Origin: Gymnopilus junonius
Lineage: Eukaryota; Basidiomycota; Agaricomycetes; Agaricales; Galerinaceae
Assembly (NCBI GenBank): GCA_015501075.1
Contig: JADNYJ010000068.1
Coordinates: 1-64,000 of the forward strand
Reading direction: 5' to 3'
Length of the DNA stretch: 64,000 nt
The translations under genes were made by a program, and so were the position numbers. Every line of letters starts with the position of its first letter. The first letter of the stretch is position 1. The notes under the pieces are model-generated. The model was given only the letters and a program-made list of their open reading frames with translations, ran no database searches and was not told the DNA's origin. This document shows, one piece after another, positions 11,996-22,628 of this stretch.

Positions 11996-12433
11996 GCTTT
12001 GTGATCCCTACATAGTTCCGCCTGGGTTTTGAATTCTTCACAGTCATCTCAAGTTGTCAACCCGGAATCTGCACGAGCTGTAATGAAGTCCAGTGCCATT
12101 ATTCTAACCGATTGAAGCGACTGAGAGCTGCTGAATTTGTCTGCGCAAGTTGTTTGAATCGTCATCACATCCATTGCGAATGAGGCCTAGGATATACTGC
12201 ACCAAAGGCAAAACAAAATTTAGAAAGTCCAAGACAGTAAACGCCAAAGAACTTGGATCTCTTCCTATAAAGGCATAAGTCACTTGAGGGTAAAATTTGT
12301 GACTTTAAGAGACAATGAAAACGGCCTGAAGGCGCCATTTCAGGAACAGTGAACTCTTGCTGCGACGGTTTATAAAAATGATTTAGTTCCATTCTACACC
12401 TATATTACCTGTTAGAAGTCATTTTTGTAAGGT
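11996..12433. other. Intergenic stretch between convergent genes; no gene seen
   Basis: This lies between the 3' ends of the dioxygenase and ETF-beta genes, which converge. I see no coding or structural feature; it presumably holds both terminators. Confidence 0.5.
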
Positions 12434-13577
12434 TCAAGCTTTGACAGCCTCGAACCCAGCGTCCTTGAGCTTGGCCAGCAGCTCGTCGACAGTCGCTACC
12501 TTGCCTCCGCCAACGCGTTTAGGAGGCTCTGCGACTCTCAGCGTCTCTAATTGAGGCGTGTAGTCTAGACCCAGGTCAACGGGTGTAAGTTTTTCCACCG
12601 GCTTCTTTTTAGCTTTCATGATGTTGGGGAGGGACGCATAGCGCGGCTCTGGAGAGTTCAATCAGGACAGGAAGATATAGAAAGGGTAAAATTTTTTGCA
12701 CCGTTTAATCTGCGAGGAAAAACAAATAAATTCCAGAAAGACATGAGAGTAGCAAAGCCAAACGTACCTCAAGTCCGTGGTGACCACTAAAGGAAGTCTG
12801 CACTTGATTTCTTCAGCTCCACCGTCAATCTCCCTAACCACAAGCGCCTCTTTCTTGTCCGTGTCAATCTCCACCTTGCTCGCAAACGTCGCCTGACTCC
12901 ACCCCAACAAACCCGCCAGCATCTGACCCGTCACTCCCAAATCATCATCAATAGCCTGCTTTCCGAGAATGACCAAATCGACCTTGTCCTCCTCGCTCTT
13001 CGCGTCCTTGTTCTTTCGCTCGATGATTGCCCGGATGGTCTTGGCTACCGCTAAGGGTTCTGGGGAGGAAGAGGATTCCGGGATTTCGACGTGGACTCCT
13101 GAGTCGGCGCCCATGGCGAGAGCGGTGCGCAGGGTGTCGGCCGATTTTGCTGGGCCGATGGTGAGTGCTGTGATGGATTTGACCTTTGCGGAGAGTTTTT
13201 CTCGTAGGCGGACAGCTTCTTCCACAGCTGTGAAATTGTGGTTAATGGTGGAAGACGAAGCCAACGAAATAAATTGGCATACCAATTTCATCGAAAGGGT
13301 TCTAATAAATCAAATAAGTAAAGGATATTTACAGTCAGTTTCCAACGCGTATAAACAATTTTGCTAGAGCATACCATGGAATGCTTAACATTCGCATCAA
13401 TGCCCGTCTGTTGTGGGTTTACGCGGATCTTGACCGCATAGTCCACTGCCCTGGAATACCAACCGAGTGCAATCAGCGCGTTTGCCAAGTAAAATTATAC
13501 ACAAATATGAAAAAACTTTAAGCTCACCGTTTCACAGGGACGAGAATATTAAGCAGGCGGATTGCAGATGGCCTCAT
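12434..13577 (-). CDS. ETFB: Electron transfer flavoprotein beta subunit
   Basis: Exons complement(12434..12648, 12702..12709, 12768..13227, 13283..13301, 13375..13450, 13528..13577) give 275 residues, close to the usual 250-265. Family segments in order are: N-terminal [34 protein letters not shown], the ATP/AMP-binding region ([35 protein letters not shown]), and the ETF-beta signature region [18 protein letters not shown]. Exon 5 is a microexon of 8 nt that supplies the middle of the conserved RLNEP motif; without it the frame breaks. With ETF-alpha the protein moves electrons from matrix acyl-CoA dehydrogenases to ETF-ubiquinone oxidoreductase. Exons of 8, 19, 50 and 76 nt crowd this gene. 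Intact. Confidence 0.95.
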
Positions 13578-14133
13578 CTTGCCCGAGTGATACGGTAAAT
13601 GGACTGTGGGGGAGGAGGAGAAGGAAAAGCGGAACGGGTATGCAAAGAGCCTGTATTACTATTAGAGCGGAGCTTGAATTACATTATTTCACGTGCGACA
13701 AGGGATATTCTTTACCTCGTTCACCAAGGTCACTTTTAGCGTTCTAGTTTCAATAAATATCCCAGCTTGAGCCTGTTATTGTATACACAGCTTGACTTAG
13801 CGATAGGCCTTCTGCTTGTATAGTAGAAGCGCCTGATTTGATCTCGACTTCAAGTGGAAGGAGAATTTCAGTCCAATTTATTTTCTAGATTCTAGAAGCC
13901 ACAGGACGTCAAAGGATATATGTATGATTCAAGACAGATTTGATTCTACAAACTATCATCCTGTAAAAGGCTCAACTCTTGAAAATTCCTACTCGACGTC
14001 TACCCCTACCATCAATTTCAAACATCCCTCTGTCAATTTGATGTTTTCATTACACCTTTCATCAGTCTTCATCTGCTTCAATGCCAGCGGCCTCAGCGTC
14101 TTCTGATTTCTGGTTAAGCACTAGTCAACGGAA
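13578..14133. other. Intergenic stretch; no gene seen
   Basis: This holds the ETFB upstream region and the 3' flank of the HNH-family gene. No supported ORF or repeat. Confidence 0.5.
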
Positions 14134-15219
14134 TTAGCTACTTTTTGGAGACGTACGTAATTTGGCCGCAAGTAAATTTCTTGTGTAATCTTCAAATATT
14201 TCTTTCCCGAGCGGGGTCTGCCACAATGGGTCACTAGTGTCGACTTGGTGGTCCTCCAAGTACGAGGAAGGGTTGATGCCTAAGTCATCCATAGTTTCCC
14301 AGACTAGATTTCCAGGATAGTCTCTGCCAATGTCGCCTCCCACGAGATGAACTATTAGACAGTGTCTGAAGTGCATACGTAGGAAATCATCGTATGGGGT
14401 CGGTGAACCAGAGGCATGCTTAAATGAAGGTTGGACCTCTTCAGGCAAACTTTTCCGCACTGGTCCAATGTCAGAGAATACCACTACATGATAGTTGTCC
14501 TGATGCCGTGAACGACGGGGTGGCACCAGAGCCAGGGAAACCGTAGAACACGTCATCTTCGAATGCAGAGCGTACCGTCAGCAGAGGCAAGAACTATTGG
14601 TCGAACTCAAGAACGATCGACCCCGACTTTCGAAAATACTAGCAGACCCGAAGAAATCAAAGGCACTTCTCAAATTCCTCGCCAAGACACGCCGACTAAA
14701 AGACTTCGACCCCTCAATCTTACAACGCAATGTCAATAACAGCACGGACGACCAAGAAAGCGACCCGGACACTTAAGCAAACCTCACACCCTCTTATAAA
14801 TCACAAAACACCCTTACAATTCAAATCACCTGATCCACAATGAGGTTGGACAGGAAGACAAGAACATCGAAAGGGAAGACAGTAATCAACACGAACAGAC
14901 ACCAAGGCCAACACCCAACTCTCATCGTGCCTTCTGCGAAAGCAGACGGGTGCGCAAGCAGAAAAATATGAACATCAGCAAGATCAAGAAAAACGACCAA
15001 CTCATAGTGCCAAATCACAAATGCCGGAGGAGCTGCAAACGGTTGTGGATCAGCCGGGCCTCTAGCACAGGGACGTATGTGCCCCGGGAGGTGCAAAAGC
15101 TCAATGGCAGCCGGATACGGGGCGAAAGGCAGCGGGACCGCAAGATTTGTGTATTAGGCACTACATGTAGATACAAAGCCAAGGTGAGGGCCCACCCTCC
15201 AGAGGCGTAAAAACGTTTC

Positions 15220-15251
<32 letters not shown>

Positions 15252-16223
15252 GTCCTGGAAAATTGCATGAACGCCAAAGTTAAAGACTGGAAAGAGAGGG
15301 ACTTACATCAACGTCTATGCCAAATGCATTGCTTTGGAATGGCTCGATGAGCTCCCTCTTCATGAGAATAGCATTTGAAGGAATACGTATTGCACTGGGA
15401 TCCCTATACTCTATGTCATACAACTAAGGATGAAATTCAGAATATTCAGAATTACGATCATTTAAGAAAGCGGGTAAGGCGCACTGAAGATGACCAAGCC
15501 GGGGGGAAGATCCACGTCACACCTACGTCCCCCTTGGTCCCCGTGATAACGCATTGCTCTTCATCTCGTAAAGTAACAATGTCTCCAAGATGAGGCGGAA
15601 AATCGTTCTTGATCAATGAAGTTCATGAGAAATTGGGATCGAATAGGAAAGGCGATTGCAATAAATTACACACAAATGGTAAGTATTCTTTCAAATGAGA
15701 ATAAGCCTGGACAAGTTGAGCATTCTCAGTTAACTCTACGAAAGTCATCTCATCGGGATTGATGGTTTGAAGCGGTATTACCCTACTAGTCCCTGTGAAA
15801 AATTTAACGATATGATCTACAATCAATGAAATTTTGATACCTTGGGCAACCCATGAATAGTCCCCAGGTTGGAGAAGGCCATTGATTCAGGCGGGATTGA
15901 TGGGCCAGTATGTATGGTAATATACTTGAGGATACCAAATTTCATCACCTGAACTGGGAAGAGTTCTAAAGGCGAGCAATCTGGGTCGCATGTCTTAGCC
16001 CATCGATTCAGCTTTGCACAGTTTACAGGAGTCAACCGCTGGTTTAACCCTAGATGGAAAAGAATGATATAGAGGTCGCATAAATCACATGCCATTTGTC
16101 CATACCTGCTATGAGCCATCCTTGAGGATTTGGCAAGAAAAAGAAGGTATTCCGTTGAAGTTTTTCAGATTTCTTCGAAAGAAGGTGAATCGTAGTTTGA
16201 TTCGGGGGAGTAGTCGAAGCCAT
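14134..16223 (-). CDS. HNH-nuclease-family-like protein (copy A), catalytic His apparently replaced
   Basis: Minus-strand gene starting MASTTPPNQTTIHLLSKKSE at 16223, with a TATA-like box about 50 bp upstream. Exons recognisable by similarity to copy B (28.2 kb) are: 16105-16223; the block beginning GLNQRLTPVNCAKLNRW down to about 15840; about 15690-15790; a block with RDEEQCVITGTKGDVGVTW near 15490-15560; FQSNAFGIDVD near 15320-15350; and the last exon from about 14500 with DNYHVVVFSDIG and FLRMHFRHCLIVHLVGGDI. The CxITG block and HFRHC block match an HNH_2-type nuclease layout seen in copy C, but the position of the HNH His (AHIFP in copy C) reads TWIFPP here, so catalysis is doubtful. One splice join near 15790-15840 is not resolved in frame. 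A LINE sits in the last intron. Confidence 0.6.
14503..15247 (+). mobile_element. 5'-truncated non-LTR retrotransposon (Tad1/LINE-type) 3' end with poly(A)
   Basis: The plus strand encodes the C-terminus of a LINE ORF2: ETVEHVIFECRAYRQQRQEL, then LADPKKSKALLKFLAKTRRL, ending in a stop at about 14776. This is the Cys-containing tail typical of fungal Tad1-like elements. A roughly 440-bp 3' UTR follows, ending in about 28 A residues (to 15247). A 10-bp target duplication AGTTGTCCTG flanks it exactly at 14493-14502 and 15248-15257. Poly(A) plus target duplication plus 5' truncation is the hallmark of target-primed reverse transcription. It lies antisense in the last intron of HNH-like copy A, at its 3' splice site. 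Confidence 0.9.
15218..15248 (+). repeat. Poly(A) tract, about 30 nt
   Basis: An uninterrupted run of A that forms the 3' tail of the LINE insertion. Confidence 0.95.
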
Positions 16224-16268
16224 GAGAGTCGGTTGACCGGTGACTGCAGCTTGAGCTGTATACGCACC

Positions 16269-16276
16269 TTATATAA
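16269..16276 (-). promoter_or_regulatory. TATA-like box of HNH-family copy A
   Basis: The palindromic TTATATAA lies 46-53 bp upstream of the ATG at 16223. The paralogues at 18132 and 28210 also have a TATA-like element about 45-50 bp before their ATG, which supports this assignment and a short 5' leader. Confidence 0.5.
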
Positions 16277-16774
16277 GGCCTTGAGCACCGTGACACACGT
16301 GGGTAGAATGTCCCAAGAATCCAGAGACGTTTGATTGGTAGGTAATAACGGACAACCCACAAATTTGTGTGGATGTTACGGTACACACTAAAGGTCATCT
16401 GCAACTTCAAGTTGAGCGAAAGATGAGGGAAAATAATATTCTCAGAACGTGATAGAATCTGATGCGAACATACCTATTGTCAGGAAAAGGGAAGTTGGAA
16501 TGCATGGGATGGTAGCCGAACACTGTTGGCATCAGCAAATTCACTTGTGATTCACTTCGCCAGCCAGTCATCACATCACCACTACAGTCATTCTGTTTCT
16601 ACAAACCACGATGCGAATTTCTTGGTTTAACGATCCATGAGGCCCCAAGCAGTACATACAGAGAAAATAAGTCAGGAAGTGTAACTCCGATTTGATTCGG
16701 GCTGCCAGATTAGGAGCTCATATGGAAGCGCTTTAGTGATGCGAGCACCGCAAGGACTGATGGTTTGTTCGTTA
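16277..16774. other. Intergenic stretch; no gene seen
   Basis: Upstream region of HNH-like copy A, up to the Harbinger-type element. No supported ORF. Confidence 0.4.
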
Positions 16775-17250
16775 GAGTCTGTTCGGTAACCATAATCATA
16801 ATCGATTATGATTATTGATGGCAGCCGGCACTTTCCGCCGCTCGCCAAATTGAGTCATCCCGTCATGCACGCCTTATCAAGCGATCTCCTGCGCATCTTA
16901 TCGTCGCCCGCACTTCTTTTCATGCCGCCGCCTCCACCAGAAACACGGCGGCGGCAGCTAATACTAGCTGCTGCGTATCTTGTCAATGTTATTGGTATTG
17001 CTACAACCATTTATGCATCCCCGTTGTACTGGAGACAAGAGTATCATAATTCAAAGTTGAGTGGGGATGCCTGGGTTGATGAGTTGATACATGGCCATCC
17101 AGATCGGGTTCGCACAGAGCTTTGGACCATGTATTCCTGGCTATCTTATCGGTCGTGACGATTTGTGACAGATTCCCAATTTGGCTTGCGGATAAGTCCG
17201 GCTGCCATCAATAATCATAATCGATTATGATTATGGTCACCGAACAGACT
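16775..17250 (+). mobile_element. PIF/Harbinger-type mini-element with long palindrome-containing terminal repeats
   Basis: Terminal inverted repeats of about 55 bp start GAGTCTGTTCGGT at 16775 and end with the complement at 17250. The two ends differ at one position within the first 20 bp. Each repeat contains the perfect palindrome ATAATCATAATCGATTATGA with its closing bases, and runs on to ATTGATGGCAGCCGG. The element is flanked by TTA at 16772-16774 and 17251-17253, the 3-bp duplication of the PIF/Harbinger group. Its body keeps an open reading frame that looks like the start of a Harbinger transposase, but it is only 476 bp, so it is an internal-deletion derivative. Confidence 0.85.
16808..17158 (+). 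CDS. N-terminal fragment of a Harbinger-type (DDE_Tnp_4-like) transposase
   Basis: A 116-residue ORF lies inside the mini-element. It is preceded by a Pro-rich, Arg-rich segment (PPPPPETRRRQ) and ends with WVDELIHGHPDRVRTELWTM, which resembles the N-terminal region of fungal Harbinger transposases before the DDE domain (a HPDRI.NELG-type block). No catalytic residues are present, so the fragment cannot be an active transposase. It could persist as a DNA-binding piece or be inert. Confidence 0.55.
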   Translation: MIIDGSRHFPPLAKLSHPVMHALSSDLLRILSSPALLFMPPPPPETRRRQLILAAAYLVNVIGIATTIYASPLYWRQEYHNSKLSGDAWVDELIHGHPDRVRTELWTMYSWLSYRS

Positions 17251-17253
17251 CTT

Positions 17254-18079
17254 AACACGGTAGACTGTCACTGAATACACATCATGCATAATGCATAATG
17301 ATGAACATCGAGTTCTAGAAAATAGGCTTAGAATATACCGGAACGGATCTAATTAGATATCTGCAGGGTATGATTCTTGTTTCTGTAAATAGGGGTGAAT
17401 GCAAACGAACACGCCATTCAGAAATTCTAAGTAGTTGCCGAAGGAACATAAGTTGACCAGCCTCCAGCAGATTCAAGGCATCGTCGACAAATTCGGATAA
17501 TCTGGCAGCCTGAATTAGGATATGAAGTAAGGGAGGTGTATATCTGTGATAATGATGATTATAAGAAAGTAACATATCACTCTCTCCATCGCCATCATTC
17601 GTAAAGCTTATTCTTGTTCTAAAATACAAGTTTACAATCCGAGGTACTGATTCTGCGCTAAACGTGATGGCATTGAAGCTTCTAAATGAGGTACTCTCCA
17701 AAGCTTCTGGTGTGTCAGCTGCGGACTGTAACTTCTAACCTGGAACTACGCAATTTGAACCCTTAACAAACGGTGCCTCCCATTATTGAGAAAGGTCCCT
17801 TATTTTTTTCTGTGAGTCCCAGAAATTAACATGAGCTCGAGAATGATTGAAAGGGGTCCCTCACAGCTGTGGGTGGCCAAACCGCCCATTTCTTTCTAGT
17901 TTGATCGGATTTATATCATGCTAACCTTTTGGTCTTGCTTCAGAAAGATTGAAGATACACGCGTGTAAAGAAATATGAAACTTACTTTCTTATGTGCATC
18001 ATACAGCTATCGAATAATTGACGTTGTGGAGTTTCTTTTCTCCTCCCTCATTTGGAAAGGGAGAGCCGAGAATTGGAGG
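17254..18079. other. Intergenic stretch; one unassigned ORF
   Basis: A minus-strand ORF at 17315-17701 (128 residues, beginning MESTSFRSFNAITFSAESVP) is open but has no motif I recognise and no evident exon partners. I do not call it a gene. Otherwise this is the upstream region of HNH copy C. Confidence 0.3.
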
Positions 18080-18086
18080 TATAAAA
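18080..18086 (+). promoter_or_regulatory. TATA box of HNH-family copy C
   Basis: TATAAAA lies 46-52 bp upstream of the ATG at 18132, the same spacing as in the two paralogues. Confidence 0.55.
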
Positions 18087-18131
18087 GCTCACTTGTTTTC
18101 CTCACTGTCATCATCTTCCACAAACCCAGTC

Positions 18132-19490
18132 ATGAGTACACCGCCAGACCTGACGACTTTGGAACAGTACGTCAATAGCGACCAATGAGACGTGCATGTC
18201 TGGTGCTCAGTACTAGCGAATTTCCAACCAAATACGAGTCGACGTCTTGTTGGAGGTTCATTTACTTCATGTTATTTATTACATTCTGGTACTGATGCAA
18301 TACCCCCTTCCAGGCTGCTTTACTGGAGGAAACTTGAATTACCTTACGTTCTTTGGTTTTCTCAATGTCGTTATAAATGGGCACGGCACTGGTAAATTTA
18401 TCCCAGAATCCTTCGAATATGCTCTTGTGAAGAGCCATGGAAATCCTCTTGTGTCTGGGACCACATTCTTTCCAGGTATTAACGCTCGTCTACCAAACAT
18501 CGCTTTCCCAGAAAGTGACATAATTGATATGCGACAAACAACGAAGAGGGACGACCCTGTTACAGCCGGTCATTATTATCTGTTGCGCTGCTATGGTACC
18601 CCCGAATCCAGAGGTAGAATTTTCAAGGCTGTAACTTGATAAATATGACTAATCTCTACTTTAGAATACCGCTCCACACTGATCTACAATCTCCCTGTGG
18701 CATTTATTACCTTGCGTACCTTAAGCCGCAGTGGTACCGCCAGCGCAAGTGAAACCCAAAGTAAGAAAAATGAAGGCCACGTATGTTTTATTACGCTTGT
18801 TCTCGTCAATTTTAGTTTTAGTCACTTTTTTATTAGAACGAAAAGACCCGCAATAATGTACGCCTCAGGGACAGAAGGTGTCGAATGACTGGTTCTGTTG
18901 TAAGACAACGCAATAGGGGTTACAACTTTACAGGTTTTCAAGTTGCCCATATTTTCCCCATAGGATGGGTACCAAGTGTGAGCTTCTAAAATGTCCGTGT
19001 GGCAGCCTTTTGAATTGCCAAATTTCAGATTCCAAGACCACCTACCCGTGAGCTTCAGTCCATTGCCTTTCTTGTCAGCAAGGAGATGGCGGACGACATG
19101 TTTAATGTGATTCTCATGACTGCCACAGCCCATTGCTTATTTGACGATTATCAAATTGGAATACATGTGCGTTAAATTGCATTTGCGCACGGATAGGGAG
19201 GCTGACTTACCATTACTGATTTGCGCAAAAAGCCAGACTGCCTTGAGCAAATCACATATGACAATAAGACGTACTGGGCGAGAAGGTTGTACAGGTTTGA
19301 GAAAGATGGAGCCTATGACCTTCAGAACTGTAATTACTTGCATCCTCCAGCTTCAATGGGTCAGCAACTTTCCGTGGACTATATCATACCAAATGTTCAG
19401 GAGCCTAACGACGACCTTCTGCGACATCACTTCGAGACTTGTATACTTTGGCATGTGTCTGGTGCAGGAAAGACTCCAAAACTTGGGTGA
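18132..19490 (+). CDS. HNH nuclease-domain protein (copy C), catalytic motifs kept
   Basis: The gene starts MSTPPDLTTLEQ at 18132. Coding pieces visible from frame and family order are: about 18312-18615 (FGFLNVVINGHGTGKFIPES, ending HYYLLRCYG); the HNH core at about 18855-18990 with LRDRRCRMTG and QVAHIFPIGWV; a block at about 19050-19165 with NVILMTATAHCLFDDYQIGI; and a last exon from about 19205 with YDNKTYWARRLYRF and DDLLRHHFETCILWHVSGAG, stop at 19490. Cys-X2-TG, AHIFP, then H-X-LFD is the layout of the HNH_2-type nucleases expanded in mushroom genomes. Exon joins near the 5' end are not certain. Last-exon similarity to copies A and B (LRxHFxxCLxxH) ties the three together. Cellular target unknown. 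Confidence 0.65.
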
Positions 19491-21406
19491 TATCCAGAAG
19501 AATACTCCTTAAATTTCAATAAACCATTCGCAGCCTGCTTTACTATAACTCAATATTCAGTTTGTTGTAAATCAATGTTTCTTTGTACCCAACATGGGAG
19601 TAAAGGCGAAGTTGTCCAGTTCTTATAAATAGAACAAGTGCCTTAGGGCGTTACACAGGTCGATTGGCACCTTCATCTTGGTGGAGAATGGCACTCTATT
19701 GTGGGTGGCCGCCCTTTCTGATCCATGCAATTGGAACTAAAGGAAGGGCACGCTTTGATGCTCTACTCAGGTTCGGCTCTGGGATAAGCTTGAACAAAAG
19801 TGGCTTTCTTCTTAATGAAGAACCTAACTAGTTTGTCGTCCTCATAACGCCTAGCTATGTCGGATTGAGGGGGTCAGATTCCTATGGAAAGTATTTTTGA
19901 CCCACCTTATATATTGTTTCCTGATCATGAATCTACAATTCATGGCCCTTTTCCCGGTTTGGAAGGGGCTCAGGTTGTCCTTGATTTTTTATTGATCTAA
20001 TACGCATGCTGAACTTGAAAGTTCGATTTTCCGCTGTATTTATATCGAAAGCTAAATGATAGTTCATCTCAAGCCTTCCTCAGGTCTAAATTTTGGGTTC
20101 TACTTTGTGTAATTCGAATCATATCCTTGAAGAATTTCTGTCCCGACGAAAGAATGCGAAGGATCACGCTGCACAATTATCCTTGGAATGCTTCCATGTG
20201 TGGCGTGCATAGTGCCCCAGCAAATATAGTCAACATAATTAGGGTGCCATTGAATTTCTCTGCACTAAGACGTTCACGCTTTTCTTCGTTTGGTGATCTT
20301 GATCTCCTCCTCTCAAAGGGGCTGGCCAAGGCGTTTCGAAAATGGCAGGTTCTCCTGATGTGATGGAAACAGAGTGTGGCAAAGAAATACTCGAAAGATA
20401 ATTAGGATTATGTCCAAATTTCCGAGTGTAAATGCTCGAGAACATGCCGCTTGACATAATATTTGGAAAACAACCTGTTCTGTTATGACCATGGCGGTCG
20501 ATAAAAGTACCGACGTCTCAGGAAGGACGAAAAGCTGCCTGTTTTATATCTGCCCTAATGGCAGTGATGCAAATACACAATTAAGAACATGCGGGACTCT
20601 AATAGGTCTACGTCGAACAACATCAGCACCATATCAGTCTTATCGCTGCGTCACTCCCAGAAGCGTAGACTATACATAGGAACTGAAAATTTTGTACACG
20701 GAGTTCACGGCAATAACTTATTCTCAACATTGCCACTAATTTGGGACGTTCCATGGAATTTAAAGTACTAACTTGGACGGCCTCATGTTCACATTGGTAT
20801 CCCAAATCCGGGGACAATAAAGCACCGCTCTATGCGGCTCAGAAATGCGAATGGTCCGTAATCTCTCCTCAATCGCAAGTAACTAACTTCCTGAGGTGAA
20901 TACTCATGTCGCAGCATTATGCCAACAACCTCCAAAGCAGTCGTTGGAGCCAAGAATGCTACTTTATTTTTTCTTGGTGTAAGTACGAGAAGCTTTTTGT
21001 CATTGAAGGGTACCCAAAACGCACCATGAAAAGTCATGGATGGGTGGCGAGAGTAATACATAGAGTGGATAAGTGAAATGAATTATGGGTAGGAAGAGAA
21101 CGTAACGCTACAAAGATGAGGCAACATAATGTTACAATCGAATCTACAGAACTAGGCTACAAGGGGATGTGACAAAGTTAATCATTGGGGCGGTATCTGC
21201 AACGGTGATCAGGACAATGAAGCAAGGATGGGGATCTAATAAAACGCAAGGTCATGGGGCAAATCGTAGCGATATGTGGGTGAGACGATGGATGAGAAAG
21301 GAAGGTAAAGATAAGTAAATGAAAAAGACGTTGCCTATCAATTCGATGTTACTAATAAAATCGGTGCAGAAGGGAGATGCTTGCCCCATTAAAGGTCGAA
21401 ATACGG
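19491..21406. other. 1.9-kb intergenic stretch; no supported gene
   Basis: The small ORFs here (for example minus 20789-21061, 90 residues) have no recognisable motif and no plausible exon partners. No terminal repeats or RNA genes are apparent. Confidence 0.4.
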
Positions 21407-22628
21407 TTAATTTTCTCTCCATAACAGTTCTGTATTAATTTCTGGGTCCACTCTGAGGGCGCCATTCACCGCCGTAACTACACTCCTGTCAAAGTTGTGG
21501 ACGAAGACCACTTTCTGAACTGACGGATTGTAGAGACGTAGTTCTCCTGCTAGGGCTCTAAGAGCTGGTGCGGATGAGGGTGGAGGTAGCCATTCTGACA
21601 CCTCGAATTCGACGGAATGAATTTTTGGAAAGCGCATGAGGAGACCATAAAATTGAAGCCTCTAGCGCGAGTGACTAGTTAGAAATTTCACCACTGAATG
21701 AAAATATAATCACCTCTCGACCATCAATAGGAAGAACGAAAGCTCCTAGGTGGCGCAATTCACTGAGCAGTGACCTCTTATTAGCGATAGCCGCAAGGAG
21801 CTCCGTTGAAAATGGCTCGGCATATGAAGAATCAGCTATATCGAGTGATCTCAAAGGACGCGTGGATTGTCCAACTTTAGACAGCAGTTCATGCATTTCA
21901 TTTCGCTTCTCATTTATTTCCGTTCGTGAGAAGCAGGTCTTCAGGTGGGTAATGGGACGGCCTGGAACCAGTGCCATGGCTGCTTCGGAAAATGTGCATT
22001 CCAAGGTGGACAACTTGGGAATAGATTCGACGCCAAGGGTGAGCGAGGTGGCTGGAGGTGAAAGAGTGGTTCCACTGGGGTCGTGAATAGGATCTGTGTC
22101 CTCCTTGAAGTCTTGGATATAGAGGTCTTCAAGTTTGCTTTGACTGTCGAAAAAGCGAACAAGGTTATGATCCCAATCGAAGTCGCAGTGGAAGCGCTGA
22201 AGCTGAAAAGTGCACTTGTTGAGAATCCAGGAGACAGCTGTGCTTGAACCGTCGTTGATATGAGCATTGAGGTAACGGAGGTTGACTGTGCGCTCCAAAG
22301 CATGAGCAACGCCCAACCAGTCCATGTCGGGTCTTTCAGACCGTTCATCATCAGATTCGTCATCTTCATCATCGTCGTTGTCGCTGTCGTTATCGTCTTC
22401 AGACAAGGAAATAGTAAGGGCGTCCACAAGAGCGGCGAGGCGTGGCGAATCAAACAGTGTGTGACAGAGGATAGTCGTTTCTTCGTCATTGCGCATAAAG
22501 AGCGTGTTGTATAAGGCACGTTCAGCAACCCTTCGAAACCCCCGGGACACTCCACACAAGGTAGCGATATCGGCGCGACTTCCGACATTTTTGACAATAT
22601 TTCGGTAAGCCTCCAATGTCAATTCCAT
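21407..22628 (-). CDS. F-box-like protein with acidic insert
   Basis: Exons complement(21407..21661, 21714..22628) join in phase 0 across a 52-bp intron, giving 389 residues. The N-terminus (LTLEAYRNIVKNVGSRADIA, then LCGVSRGFRRVAERALYNTL) has the F-box pattern of agaric F-box/LRR-like proteins, though without the usual Pro after the first Leu. A run of Asp/Ser/Glu follows at residues 76-95. The rest shows regularly spaced Leu-rich strands (LEDLYIQDF, LTLGVESIPKLSTLE, LRSLDIADSS) typical of degenerate LRR regions behind F-boxes. It probably acts as a substrate adaptor in an SCF ubiquitin ligase. Such genes form large fast-evolving families in basidiomycetes. Intact. Confidence 0.7.

Noticed and set aside
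20789..21061. Minus-strand 90-residue ORF
   Set aside because: No recognisable motif, no partner exons, and its length is within chance expectation for this base composition.
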